A DNA stretch of 64,000 nucleotides, taken from positions 11,120,638-11,184,637 of the forward strand of contig CM053333.1 of NCBI GenBank assembly GCA_028583605.1, given 5' to 3'. A program made the translations under genes and the position numbers. The notes beneath the pieces were generated by a model. It ran no database searches, was not told the DNA's origin, and saw nothing but the letters and a program-made list of their open reading frames with translations. Shown piece after piece: positions 20,946-33,881 of this stretch; within the stretch, counting starts at the first letter, position 1; every line of letters begins with the position of its first letter. This DNA comes from Dastarcus helophoroides (lineage: Eukaryota > Arthropoda > Insecta > Coleoptera > Bothrideridae).

Positions 20946-23900
20946 AAAAATGTAAAATGTAAATGTAGTGAAAGAAATATTGAAATTTGAAATAAACCTC
21001 AGAATTAAAAAGTCGAGTTTAAACTAAATTTCCACTGTTTCTCCAAATTTCATTTCAAGAAAAAAAAATGGAAATTGCGGAATGAAGTTAAAAATTTGAA
21101 AAAGAAATTTAAAAAAAAATCATATTTTGAGTCAATATTAGCAACTCTCGACCCTTTCCACTCTTTCCAAACTCTACAAATTATACATGGTATCGTTATA
21201 CGTTTAAGACGTTTTTCAAAAATATTGTTTGATATTGGTGACTAATCAGGTAGATGTAAATTAAATCTTATCTAAATCCCATTGTTGGTGGAAGTACCTA
21301 ATTTATATTCATTGGATAACTAAATTTAGCTACCCCGTAGTTATTTTTATGCATTAGTTTGCTTTACTCGCTCTGTTTGAGTGACATCGTTGTTGTCTTT
21401 CCAAATATTTGTCAACAAGTATGAAATTTTGAAAACTTATACATAAAAAGTAGCTTCCCTTGTTGGTTAGTTTTTAATCATCGTCTTGTCATCACTATCA
21501 AATGACAGGTTGTCAATAAGCCAAACTTCGGTGCGTGGGTATACAGCCTGATAGTTGTTGCGAAGCTAATTTGGTCGGTTATATTTCATCGTGAAGGCTC
21601 CGAGGGGTGACACACATGCCTACCTAGAAAAGATTTATTTTCAGCGGTGAGAGAGGATAATTAACGTATTACTTATTGTAAATTATTTTTGTAAAGAACT
21701 TGTACAGATAAGGCTGTATAGTCGTAAACAACGCTAACAACGACACAATGTCAGTAATGCATATGCAACAACTCCATCCGACGTAAACTAGCAGTTAGCA
21801 CTTTGGTTGGTAGCACGGATACCAGATAATGCAGATAACAAAACCTCTCGTTCACCAACCTATAAATCCACTCTAGGCAAATCATGAAAGCAGCTCCTAT
21901 TCCCGTTTTTCGCAAAATTTAAATTAGTTTCACCAGTTTTTTTTCGGTTGCCTCGAGCCTCGAGTAGAACCTGGCAGGAAATATGTAAAACATTCAAATT
22001 GTATGAAAACGTTTCAGCTTGAAATATTTGACATGGTGGATGCATTTATTCGGTTAATAGCCAAGTGTTAACAATTATTTCTTACTCAAACCCATGACTT
22101 CGTGGGATTTTCAAGATAACTGTATTATTAATGAAGCAAAACCTCCTATTATTAGAGGACGTCTTTCTTAGAAAGGCTTTGCGTATGTTCTTGTGGATTG
22201 TATATTTAGAACTAATTATATTTATAATGATATAGCCTTTTATGCATTTAATTAGAGAAGCGTTATGGCAACAGCTTCTTTATTTACGGTATACTAGCAT
22301 AAGTGCTGAAATATTCATGTCTTTACTTAAACCTGACACTGACACAGTTCCATTATGGGAATTTTATTTGATTAAGTAGCGAATAAATTTGTTTCAAGTC
22401 GCTGCGAAAGCTTGATTGACAAAATTTTGGATTTATTTCCATAAAGCAGGATGTTAAAAATAATTTAAAATGTCTTCTTAAGCTTAAACTTGGTCTTTCG
22501 ATGAGAATAATCTACATTTGATAACACCAGTCTACATTAAATACAGATGACATGTCTTACGCCACCCAGACGTTTGCCTTTCGCAAATGAAGATTTATGA
22601 AGGTATTAAGACACGGAGTACCAAATATTTTTTTCCTCTTGCCCGCCTTTAAATTAAGAATAAGAAAAACTTATTCAGATTTAATATTTTTAAAATTAAA
22701 TGCTACGCTTCTATATATTACTAGAACCCAGATAGTAGAACGAAACCAAGAATCAAAATAAAAATTTGGCAAATAAAATGTCTCATTTAAATAAAATGTC
22801 TCATTTAGACAAAGAAAGCAAAAATACATCTTCTCTTTAATGGGAATTCTACAAGTAAGATAAATTTTCGAAATGTAAATTCATTTAGAATCCTTTGACT
22901 TGGGTGAAAATCAAGAACTCAAAATTGTTAATTATTTGGTCACGAAGATTTTTGCTTCCGAAATTCAACTGCGTCAAAGTTTCGTCCATTCTAGGAGAAC
23001 ACTTCGTCACGAACGAAACTACAATGAAGTGCCAATCAGGACAAGATGGCACATAATTTATCTAGCAACAGTTTAAATTTATTATTATCTTTTCGTTATC
23101 AAAAATTCACGTATTTGTTTTTTCTATAATGCTTGAAGCTTAAACCTTTAAACTCAATCAAAGAGTAAAGTTGCGGCCGTAAACTGTCCAATTTACTTTC
23201 GTATGCCATCAGTAGTAAATAATCACCCTGGAAATATTCAAAAGCAGGGATTAAGTCCGCATGAACAGATGACAATTGTATGAAACCTATGAACGCTCAA
23301 CAGCTTATGGTTCGAAGATTATGTAAAGTGCATGTAATGTACTGGTTTAATTCATCTCCTCCGCATAAAAAACTTGCCCCCAACTTAAATACTCTAGGTT
23401 TTGTTATTCCAAATTGCTACCTATGCCCAACAAATAGAACACAATCGGGCTACACCTTTTTATCTTAGATTTAATCAGAAGTTTATCAAGCTCCCTTCAA
23501 ATCGTGTCCGTTAGGTTTTTGTCGCTACCCTTTGGCACACTAGAAGTCTCTATAAAGCTTTTATACTTTCTCGCTGAAATACGCATAAAATACTATTGTA
23601 TTGCTGTTACTTCCAGTTTTGCTTCACGTTTACTTATTTAAAATTACCAAGGTGTTGACCATGAGGTCTCTAAATTAGGGATGATCCATGTGCAGAAAAC
23701 AACTTTGTTTAAAATAAAATATCAATGTTATCCTTTTTATTCAATATGTGGAATATTTTTTTTAATTCAACATTCGTTTATTCAACCAGTGTCTCCATTA
23801 ATTTCTTTTCTTGTTAGAAATTTCCAGTTTTTTCGATTTTTTTCTCGAAATTTTTAGTCTTTATTTGAAATTTTTAATTGTTTGCTTAATTTTTGTATTC

Positions 23901-23983
23901 TTGTTTCTGAATTGAAACTTTTGACTTATTTTTTAATTCAAACTTTCGACTTATTTTTTGAAGGAAATATATATGAAATATCT
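20946..23983. other. No recognised gene
   Basis: AT-rich sequence with short frames only. A less AT-rich patch near 21530-21620 is open in two minus-strand frames but shows no recognisable motif. 23690-23980 is A/T-rich short-word sequence. Confidence 0.4.
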
Positions 23984-24277
23984 TGTTACGCGTTATTGGT
24001 TCAGAAAATTAAACACTGTGGTTTTTAATACATTTATTTAATGAAACAACTGAACAACTTATTCATATAACTGTAAATTACAACTCTTATATTGGTATTC
24101 CTTGTATACTAGATTATTCTAAGTCTCGAATTCACAACTACGTATCTCCTTAATAGAAATAATTACTTGTAAACCATCTACAAACGTCTCGAATCTATGA
24201 GTAATTTCTCTAGCTACGTATCTCCTAATTTCTACTAAACGTCTAATAAACACCTTTTAACTTTATACTCTATTACA
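23984..24277 (-). mobile_element. Probable solo LTR of a related family
   Basis: It begins TGTTACGCGTTATTGGTTC, closely matching the TGTTGCGCGTTATCGGTTC end of the LTR at 38679, and ends CTATTACA. About 294 bp long with TGT...ACA ends. The interior differs from the other LTRs and lacks the heat-shock element. No clear target duplication (ATCT against ATGT), so boundaries are tentative. Confidence 0.55.
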
Positions 24278-26003
24278 ATGTAAATCCAAAATTTTAAAAC
24301 CAAAATCAAAATTTTTTGCAGAGGGCCGAAATTTTGCAATAAAAATAGAAATTGCATAATTAAAATCAAAACTTGGAGAAATATCTCGAAATTATGAAAA
24401 GCTATCGGCACCTCTGGAAAATTAAAAATTTCGAGTCAGTGATCAAGATTTTTACTATTTTTACCTGCAGTTTCTATTAGAGGTTGATTTCATTTAATTG
24501 TTTAAGATTTCTTTTTTACGTCTTCAGGTTTTGACTAGAAAAACTGCGAGAAAAAATTAAAATATTAAGTTGAAATTTAAAATTGGGGAAAAGCCCGGAT
24601 TCCAAAGTTGGAGAACATTGTTTGTAAAAAAGGAAAATGAAAATAATTAAGATCTTTAGAAAACATAAAATTTTAAAAAATGGTTTTTGGAAATTTGGTA
24701 TTTTGTAAGGAAGTTATTTTTTCTCCAAATTTCACGTTTCGATTTTAATTCATTTCTTAGAAATATGACTTTAAAATGGAGTTGATTTAAGCTAAACTGA
24801 AACCTTCGACTTAATTCAGGAAATTTTGGGTATAAAATCATTTTAAATTAAAAATTTCTAGGTTAAAAGAATGTGTTACGGAATTTTTCCCCAGTGAAGG
24901 AGTCGTGGCTTAGTATTTATAATTTCCGAGAAATTCTTCCAAGTGCCACTATCAATCTATGAAATAATTTCCTTCACTATCGCCGGCTAGTATTGGGAAA
25001 AGAGCAAGAACCTCTTCTTATTACAGGCTGGGAGTCGTACACCCCTGTGAGGACCCCTCCTTTGGGCTGATGTGATAATCTAGTGAGTGGAAAACTTTCC
25101 AAAAATTTGTCCGGAAGTCAGGAGTGAAAATATTTCTAAGTCTAAGATTCCGCTTAAATAGAATCAAATTTTGTAATTGCGCGGCACTAGCGGTGGCCTA
25201 GCCACAAGCACTATCTCTACTGAAAATTTAAACCGTAACAGATGTACCTAATATCAGGAAAAATTTGAATTTCCAAAATAAAATTTCGATGAATTACAAA
25301 TCTGAAGTTGAAACTGGAATTTTGTAAAGAAAAGTTGAATTTTACATTGAAATCACTAGATTAAAATCAAAATTTACAGAAAAAACTTGATTCTCTTAAT
25401 TTGAAAAAATAGAAATTACGAGAAAAAGAGACATTTGGCACAAATTCTCAAAATTTAAAAAACATAGTTTTATGCACACACATCTCGAATTTTGTTCTTC
25501 ATTTTTTAATTCTTATTTTCACTTTTAAACTTTCAACTTTAAAGCCAATTTTTTTTAGTGCAAATCGACATTCCCACTTTTTTCTCAAAGTTTGCATCTC
25601 AAATTTTTAGTTTTTTCTTAAAATCTTAAGTTAAACAATCAAATTTTTGACTTAACCAACTTTCGACTTTGTTCCCGAAAGATTGAAAATGATATCGGAA
25701 ATTTTCGGATGAAGTCGAGAAAAAGTCTAAATTTTTAACAAAAAATGTAGATGTTTCTAGTAAAAAGACGAAATTTAGAGAAAAAGTTTAACATTTTGAG
25801 AAAATATCGAAATATCGACAAAATGTCGAAATTTCGAGAAAATGGTCGAGATTTACAGAAAATTTAAAATCTTGTTTATTATTTACATCGAAATGTCTGC
25901 ATTAAAATTCGAATTTTGAGAAAGCAGTCGAAATGGGTATGACATCCATGATGAAGGACCCAAAAAAGTGAAGATTGAAAGTTCTCTTAGATAAAGTTAA
26001 ATA
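24278..26003. repeat. Degenerate A/T-rich short-word block
   Basis: Mostly AAATTTCGA, GAGAAAAA and TTTCGACTT words, densest at 25260-25940, where GAAATTTCGAGAAAA-like words recur about every 20 bases. 24890-25200 is less A/T-rich and unassigned. Confidence 0.5.
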
Positions 26004-26330
26004 TACAGTGCTAGTCTGTAACCTGGAATAAATTCAGTAAATCAAAGATTTTTTTTTCGGAAATAGGCTCGGACACTTCGATTAATATTTTAATTTGCGC
26101 TCTTTTTATGTAGGAAAGTTTTATACAAAGTGTCTCAAATTTAAGATATGACTTCTACAACAATTTTTTTAAATGGCAACCATATATTTTTCTTGGCTAT
26201 TCTTAAAGAATATATCAAGTTACACATGCGTACCAATTTTTCTATGTCTGGCAATTTAAAAGATATTTATCGAATATTAACTAATTTGAAACATTAAGGA
26301 ATCTGATTCAACTCAATAATCTCTTTTTTT

Positions 26331-27533
26331 AAAGTTTAATCCACTCGCAAAGGGTAACCCCATTATGCTTTCAAAGCCCTGCGAGTAGGATGCGGAAACA
26401 AGGATAGATGGCGATGAACCGCCTTCTTAAAAAGGATAGGTTGTAATTTTTGGGGAAAATTCCTATCGGTAACAAGTTCCATAACTTGGAAGTTCTATAG
26501 AAAAAGGAGTCTCCGTAGACAGAAGTCCTCACTGTGTCAAGCTGGACCGCACAGGAATTTGCTGTCTCCAACTGTACGCCTCAAGAATCTTGCCCTTGGG
26601 GGGATCAATCCTATTAGTTCCTGCGAGCATCTTCCATGATAGTACTTGTAGAAAAGAGACAAGTCACCAACCATACGCCTGTGCTCTAGTGTTTCGAGAA
26701 AATCGGTTAGACTCTCGTCATCAATCAGGCGAATCGCTCTTCTTTGAATTGAATCCAAGAGAGCCTAACTTAAGCTTTGTATAGTGTCAATAGCTGATGA
26801 GATGTGAAGTACTGTTTGGCTCTAAAAAGAAAGCCTAGCTTCTGAGAGGCGGATTTGGCAATGGCGCGCACATGATCGTTCCAAGAGAAGTTAGTGCTCG
26901 CATTCACTCCTAGGATAGATAGTTTAGATATATAGGATTGGAAGTTGAAGCTAAGAGATCAGTTATGTGTAACAGAAATAGAGTACGAGACAAGACAGAC
27001 CCCTGAGGCACCCCTGCGTTAATCTCAAATGTCTCGGATGAGATGCCATCGACGACAACCTGAAGAGATCTGTCAGCGAGCAAATTGGATATCAAATGAC
27101 AGAGTCTAGGACTAAGACCATAAGATTTTAATAGGGACAGGCTGCACTCTAGCAAATTTCCAGATGTTAGGAAATACATCTTTGTCGTAAGAGAGTGTGA
27201 ATAATTTACTTAGGACAGAAGTCAACTCTGGGGCGCACTTCTTAAGAACAATAGCGGGAATACCATCAAGGCCAAAAGCTTTCGAGGTGTCGAGCTCAAG
27301 GAGAATCTTCCTGATTGTGCGTTGTCTGGTCTGAAAACGATAAAACGACAATAAATGTTTTGTTTCTGTTTCTGTGATGCTAATGTTTAAGGTGGGTAGG
27401 TCATCACTCTTCCGTACCCGAGAGTCCTGCCGGTTTTCTGCAAGGCCAAAAGCTTTCGAGGTATCGAGCTCAAGGAGAATCTTCCTGATTGTGCGTTGTC
27501 TGGTCTGAAAACGATAAAACGACAATAAATGTT
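26331..27533 (-). pseudogene. Jockey/CR1-like LINE fragment, copy B
   Basis: The minus strand gives RKILLELDTSKAFGLDGIPA (27240-27340), LTSVLSKLFTLSYDKDVFPN, and GLSPRLCHLISNLLADRS with FEINAGVPQGSVLS (26910-27179). It then gives SIQRRAIRLIDDESLTDF and the GRCSQELIGLIPP tail (26370-26760). The 3' end is GAGTGGATTAAACTTTAAA on the minus strand, shared with copies C, D and E. RT parts around the YADD box are deleted. It is nested in the mariner element and contains the 93/81-bp rearrangement at 27267-27533. Confidence 0.85.
27267..27533. repeat. 93-bp duplication around an 81-bp templated insert
   Basis: 27267-27359 and 27441-27533 are the same 93 bp with one mismatch seen (GTGTCGAG against GTATCGAG). 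The intervening 27360-27440 is identical to part of 29283-29366, which lies outside the mariner element. The shared stretch including microhomology is 84 bp, 27357-27440. Confidence 0.85.
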
Positions 27534-27559
27534 CAAAATGTTGTCCATTTACTAACTGA

Positions 27560-28540
27560 CAATACTCTAAAAGGAACTAAAACTCATTTTGAACATTTCT
27601 AATTACATCAGGGGAAATTAGTCTACACTCCTGTCTTATTCGTCCTTTCAACTCCTCAATATTTGCAGGTTTGTTCTTAAAAGCTTTGCTCTTCAAATAA
27701 GAAATGGACCATAGGTGTTTAGTCGGGAGACCTGGATGGCCATTCAAAAGGTCCTCCTCTACCAATCCATCTGCCTGGAAATACATCATCCAGATACTCA
27801 TGGACAGGTTTTGCAAAATGAGGAGGGACACCGTCCTGTTGAAACCAGTTGTTTGTATTCGGAACATCAGCTTCGACCGGATCAGGAAACAAAATAGCTA
27901 AATCAGGAATTAGCTCTTCTTGCAAGAATTCTATATATCCTGCCCCATTGAGATTTCGTTGGAAGAAAATTGGTCCTATAACTCGATCACCAACAATCCC
28001 TGCCCAAACATTGACTTTCTCTGGATGTTGAGTGTGGCCTTCCCTCATCCAATGTGGGTTGTTGTCTGCCCAGTAACGACAATTTTGACGATTTAAATCA
28101 TCTTTTAACATAAAAACGTTGATTCATCTGAAATCTATGCTTAGAACATTTCTGTCCAGTGGATCCATTATTCGTTCGCAAAACTGGAGTCTTCTAGCCG
28201 AATCATCTTCTAAGAGTTCATGGAGGATTGTCATTTTATAAGGATGAAATTTTCGCATTTTCAGAATTCTTGCAACTGAAGACTGGTTAATTTCGAGTTC
28301 CCTCTATCTAGTGGGGACCTGAGGATTTTCTTGGATAGAGAGAAGTACATTAATTTTGACATCTTCATTGAGCGCATTCTGACGGGGATTTATTGTTTTT
28401 CTTGAATGTCCATTTTCCTGAAACTGATTTTCAATCTTGCTTACAATACTTTGCGATATGGGTGGTAAATCAGGATACTTCTCTCTGAATAAACGAATAA
28501 CTTCACTTTGTGTTCTTGTTCTATCTCCGCAGCCAATCAT
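27560..28540 (-). pseudogene. Mariner-like transposase (DDE/D), frameshifted
   Basis: The N-terminal helix-turn-helix (28304-28540) contains SEVIRLFREKYPDLPPIS and SIVSKIENQFQENG. Next comes SSVARILKMRKFHPYKM and RRLQFCERIM. The first catalytic aspartate region (SDEST, about 28120) is readable only in a shifted frame. DDLNRQNCRYWADNNPHW and EKVNVWAGIVGDRVIGPIFF follow, then the second aspartate in NNWFQQDGVPPHFA. The WPSRSPD block is present, but the downstream third acidic position reads valine in a disrupted frame. It ends in IRQECRLISPDVIRNVQNEF and VNGQHFEH. At least two frameshifts make it inactive. Confidence 0.85.
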
Positions 28541-29099
28541 TATTAAAATTTCAATCTAGTGGGTTTTAGTTAAGTATGGTATTTTGGTCGATTTTTTAAT
28601 AAATTGTGTTTCTCACTAAACGTCAAACTAATAGCCTCTTCGATCATCAATACGATAATACTCTTCTTATTTGTTTTTATTAACTTTCTTTATAAGATTG
28701 TGATAAGACATCAACCCAAAATGTCAAACGAATACCTTTTGATACGCGATTTTTAAACTTTATGAAAATTGTATTGAATTGAATCAGATTTCTTGATTTT
28801 TCGAATTAGTTACTAATTTGTAAACATCTTTTAAATGACAAGGAATAAAAAATTGAAATTTGCTATGCATTTGTAACTTGATATATCCATTAAGAATAGT
28901 CAAGATAAAAATAGGGTTGCCATTTAAAAAAATTGTCCATGATGTCATATCTTAAATTTGGGACATGCTGTATACAATTTTCCTACATCAAAAAGAACGA
29001 AAATTAAAATATTAATCGACGTGGCCAAACATATTTCCAAAAAAAAAACTATCTCTGATTTACTGAATTTATTCCAAGTTAAAGACTAGCACTGTATAT

Positions 29100-29760
29100 A
29101 AATATATATCCTCCTTTTCGGAGCATAGAGCGTCCACAAAACTCCTCCAATTCACTTTGTTCTTAGCCAATCTATTTATTTCGTTTCCGGTGTTCCCCTT
29201 TTTTAATTCTTCATTTGTGATTCTTTTCCATGTGCTGGTTGGCCTCGGTGTCTCTGTCCTGTAGCTGCCCATCTATTTAGGAGTTTTGTTTCTGTTTCTG
29301 TGATGCTAATGTTTAAGGTGGGTAGGTCATCACTCTTCCGTACCCGAGAGTCCTGCCGGTTTTCTGTTGCTCTGTCATCTTTCGTGTTAGTTTCTAAACT
29401 TTTCTCTTACCCAATATTTTTTCTTTTCCTTGTTTCCATTTTTTCTATTCTTATTTTGATCTTTACTTCCTTTTTCAACTGTCCTTTTTCTTTGCCTGTT
29501 CGTTATAATTTTATGATCCATATCCAAATTTTCCTTTAGTTTTTTGAACTATCAGGGTGCTTCATGAAATCTTCTATTCTTTGTTTGATCTGATTCCATT
29601 TAAGTGTTTTGCCATCTACTTCTATTCTTTGGCAGCGAAACCTTATTCTCTGTCCTTTGGTTCGTTCTTCTTTTGCAGTATTTCTAATTATTTTTTGTAT
29701 TTCTCTTTCTTTGTTATGGTAACTAAGTTACGTGAGAGAGTCAATGAAAAATAAAAAAAA
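29100..29760 (-). pseudogene. LINE fragment (3' tail and ORF debris)
   Basis: 29120-29272 on the minus strand reads RPTSTWKRITNEELKKG and KNKVNWRSFVDALCSEKED, the C-terminal signature of many RTE/CR1-like LINEs. 29540-29745 in another frame reads RNTAKEERTKGQRIRFRCQR and EVDGKTLKWNQIKQRIEDF, which resembles LINE ORF sequence. A piece in between (29283-29366) is the source, or a copy, of the insert at 27360-27440. Order and frames are scrambled. Confidence 0.6.
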
Positions 29761-30740
29761 CTAGATTTAGGTTTCTCTTAGATTAACTTAAATGTGGTTG
29801 ATTAGGCACACATCGATGGATATATAGAAGGATAGATATGTAATCAAGCAAAAATGTCTCCATTTTTATACAACAGTGCATACAGTACACAAATACTTAC
29901 GTATACTAGTGGAGCTACCGCAGTTTTAACTGGAAGTATAAATTATCCAGTCAAATAAATTAAATACGTCGAATGCTTCAAACGGGTAGCAATTGTAGAT
30001 TGCGTCTGAAAGCAAAATATTTAATGCCAAGAATTAAAATAATATACTAATAGGCGCATAATGGGTAGGAATAATTTATACCCATCCTGCAAATTATAGT
30101 ACGCAGCGATGTATGTAGTTATTTTTATTGGGTAGACCGAATGCAGCTGCTTTACGTTTTATTCTACGACATTAGCGACTTGTCAGGTATAACGCACAAA
30201 GTTACCCCCATTTTAGCCAGAAAATAACTACTATATCACATGTCTGCTATATAATGATACGTATTTTTTCTCCGGAATTAATACAATTTGCGGAAATCCT
30301 GGAGGACTAATAGATCGGTGTACAATGCAAATTAATGTCATTGTCAACATTAAATAAGTGACATTCACAATATTTTGTGCTGCAAGTCAAAAACAGCAAA
30401 CCTCAATTGTCCGATGAAGTCCAGGGAAGAAGAAAGTTATAACCTCAAATAAAATCATCAGCTATGAGTAAACTGGAGGTAAAATAGCCTAAAAGGTGTA
30501 CCCCTAAAAATACTCTACATTCTAGTAAAAGTTTCCTTAAAACCAATTTAGCAGTTTCTGAGATTAGCCCAGACAAAAGCCCTATCGATAGACACTCAGA
30601 TAGATTATGTAGCGCCATTACCCAAATTTTATCTTTAAAGTCAGTAACGTGAAGGAAAGTTGATTGAGGAGGAAAATTTATTAGGCATTGTTTATGAAAG
30701 TAATTTTTACTCAAAATATATACTTACAACTTTTACTTTT
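29761..30740. other. No recognised gene
   Basis: AT-rich. A minus-strand 89-codon frame at 30445-30714 is unassigned and hydrophobic, with no motif I recognise. Confidence 0.4.
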
Positions 30741-33300
30741 GTTTCTAAACGATGTAAAGTTCAAAATTTTAATTTTTTCTAATAGTTTTGCCCATTTCTT
30801 TCAAAATGTCACTCCTAATTTTGAAATTTCGATTACTTTTGGTAATTTCAAGCCACTGTTTGTTATTATGTGCAATGTCATTTGAGGTCAATATATCAAT
30901 AAAAAAGCCAGAATTTTTAAACTATCGAAATTCCAATTTTTTTTTCAGAATTTCGTGCTTCTTGAGAACGTCAATTAGAATATCTACTTTTTTAACGATA
31001 ACTTTAAATTCGAAAAGAAAGAAAGTGGAAATCTCAAGATAGAGATTTAAATCTTGAGGTAAAGGAGATAAGTTCGAAAAAAAATTGAAAACGCGAAAAA
31101 ACAAAATTTTTGTAATTCATAAAAGAAAGTTCAAAAAAATGTTTTGCAATTTTTTTTACAAATTTTTATTACTTTAAAATCTGAACTTTGTTTTTGAATT
31201 TAAAATTTAAGGTTTTAGGTTAACTTTGGAATTTTTTAGTTTCAACTTTAAGGTACATAAGAGTAGATCGAAATTTTGAGAAATAAAAATTTTCAGATGA
31301 AATTCAAAAATTTCACTTTAAATACGAAATATAAAAAATAAGTTTTAAGTTAATAATTAAACATTAAAGTGAGATGAAAAGAATCAACATATTTTTTACA
31401 AAGCTTTCGGATTTATTATTAGAAATTACAACTTTTAAAATTACAACGTTTTTAGAAACATAAATTTTAAAATTTGAACTTTTTTAGTAATTTAACTGAG
31501 GTTGAAATGTATTAATTTGGAAAAAAAGTAAAAATCATAGTTTTAAGATTTTGATCGTAAGCTTAAAGTCAAAAGTGTGAAAAAAAAGTAAAAATTTTAA
31601 AATAAAAATACTCCGGAATTTCTAAGAACAAAAACCTGCAAAACATGTTTTTTACATTTTTTTAGAAATCAGGATTTTTTGAAAATCTCGCCTTTGTTTA
31701 CAGAATTTCAAGTTTAAAAGTGAGATTGCTATTTTTCTAATTTAAATCTTAATGTTAGAATTTCCTGATTAAGTTCGAAATGTCAAGAAAAAATGTTAAA
31801 TTGAAACTGAATTCTAAAAATTTACTTTTATTTCGAAGTATAAAAAATTAAATCTAAAATTAGTTTTTAGTTTTGAGATCGAAAATCGAAATACAAATCT
31901 TATCCCCTAAAACCAAGAAAGATTAAAAAATACAACGAAGGTTACTCTAACGCGTTTTGATAGCCTAACTATCATCTTCAGAGAGATACAGTATCTTTCT
32001 GAAGATGATAGATACACTATCTCTCTGAATATAATAGCTTGACTATCGAAACGCGTTCTAGCAACCTTTGTTGTGTTTTTTAATCTTTCTTGGCTTCAGA
32101 GGATAAGATTTGTATTTCCATTTTTGAAGATAACCAAGGACCAGTCCGTTTCAACAAAATTGAGATCGACAAGAAAAAGTCAAAATTGTAAAAAAATTCA
32201 AATCTTTTTGAGAAAATTTTCAGATTTATTTACAAATATTTTGCAGTCTTTTTTGAAACGTAAGGCTTAAAAATGGTACTTTTTTAATGATAGACTGAAA
32301 CCGAAATTTATAAATTTTGAGAAAAAAAGAGGAAGTCTTAAGTTTGAGATTTTAATCTTGAAATTTGAAAGTTCGAAAACCTGTAAAAACTTCAAAATTC
32401 CTAAGGACAAATTTTCAAAACATATTTGTTGGATTTTTTCAAAAATTCCAAAATCTCTTGTTTCCAGAATTTCAAATTCAAATTTAAGGTTTTTTTTTTA
32501 ATTTAGAATTTAAAGTTAGGATTTTGTAATTAAGATCAAAATTGCTCGAAATAATTTGGAAGTTTTGATTAAATTTCAAAATTTTACTATAAATTTGAGT
32601 TTATCAAAAATTAGACATCAAGATCGAGAATACAGTCAACTTTCCTAAAAAGAAATAATAAATAATTTTTTTTTAAGAAGTATTTCGGATTTTTCTTTAG
32701 AAATTTTTACTTTTAGAACTTTGATTTTAAAATAAAAATTTTGTTTTTAAATTTCGACTTTACAAATTGTCGAGAATAAGAATTTTTAAGAATCGACAGT
32801 TGACAAGTTTAACATTTTATAATTAAATTCAAAATTTCCTATTTCATTAAGGCGAAATTTTAAATAAAAGTCGTAATTTCAAGTTTAATATTTTAAAATC
32901 AATTGTAGAAAAAACAATAAATTTAACTTCATTTTCTTTAAAAACTTCGACTTTAGAAATTAAGATTCCCAAAAAGGATAGAAATTACCCTGGATTCTGA
33001 ATTAATGTAATAAATATAAAATTAGACCTTCCTTTTGAACCCAATGTACTAACCCCATGATTGAGCTGTGGTTAGTATTCATTCAGTAAAAAAAAATCAA
33101 AAATTATAAAAAATCAAAATAACAAGATATTAACCTGTCTCGAGTCTTTCAGTTTCAACGCTAACTTGAAATTTCTAATTGTCTTCTTAAAATTTTCATT
33201 TAAAATCGGAAGTTTATTGTTAAATTCGAAATTTCAGGAAAAAAGTCGCAGGAAAAATTTTGGAATTTTCAAAAAACAAAATTGTTCTCGATTTTGGAAT
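30741..33300. repeat. Degenerate A/T-rich short-word block (2.5 kb)
   Basis: The longest such block: AAATTT, GAAAATTTC, TTTTAGAAA and CGAAATTT words recur without a strict period and without open frames. It surrounds the inverted PLE tails at 31888-32151. Confidence 0.5.
31888..32151. mobile_element. PLE family C tails, head-to-head pair with hammerhead motifs
   Basis: 31888-31985 (minus) and about 32016-32151 (plus) are inverted copies. Shared words are ATACAAATCTT, AAGAAAGATTAAAAAA and CGCGTTTCGATAG, or their complements. The plus copy has core CTGAATA 32025-32031 and GAAA 32048-32051 around an imperfect stem II. The minus copy has AAAA where GAAA is expected. Between them a second CTGAAGATGATAG half-motif (31999-32011) is left. 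The plus copy extends to ACCAAGGACCAGTCCGTT, as do the copies at 40205 and 53960. Confidence 0.75.
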
Positions 33301-33881
33301 TTGCATTTTAAAATGAATTTTTTATTTAGAACACCAAACCAAACAATGTGGCTTATGATTAAGTCCAAAGAAGGTTTTGCCCCTTACCACATTGGCAGTT
33401 GGTCAATAATAAGGGGATACGTATTTCTCCAACAGAATTGGCATTTTCAAGCGCCACTATTCCTAATTGATTAGCGGAAGAAACATAGAAATCATCTTAA
33501 GATTTAACGATAGTATCGATTTAAATGTCGACGCTGATGATTTCAAAGCTTCTTTTCTAATCAATTAGAGACTAGTGCACTTGAAAATGCCCGCTTTGCT
33601 AGCGAAATACATATCGCATAATTATTGATTAAATGCCGATGTGACAAGATGGTGAAATTTTCTTTGGATAGAATTATTATCTTTAAAATTAAAATGTTGA
33701 GAAATTAAGTGAAGTTTTGAAAAGATAAACTTTAAAAATATCCCTAAACGAACTATCTCCAGCGATCAGAAATTGTAATATCTAATTTAAAGGTGAAATT
33801 TCGAGGTAAAATCAAAATGCGTGGAGAAAAATGGAAGAAAACATTGATTAGGAACAGCCGCATGTACCTATTGTTTATAAA
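33301..33881. other. No recognised gene
   Basis: Unassigned AT-rich sequence. The plus-strand 102-codon frame at 33166-33474 has no recognisable domain. Confidence 0.4.

Larger units (their letters stand above)
26006..29094 (-). mobile_element. Tc1/mariner-family element with about 310-bp TIRs
   Basis: The ends are CAGTGCTAGTCT, flanked by TA at 26004-26005 and 29095-29096. The inverted repeats run from about 26006-26318 and 28780-29094 and are roughly 80-85% identical by eye. A transposase pseudogene is read on the minus strand between them. A LINE copy fills 26331-27533, exactly between the left TIR and the transposase 3' end. The length without the LINE would be about 1.9 kb. Confidence 0.88.

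Noticed and set aside
31861..32160. A CRISPR-like or simple inverted repeat
   Set aside because: The pair is fully explained by two head-to-head PLE tails that also occur elsewhere as single copies.
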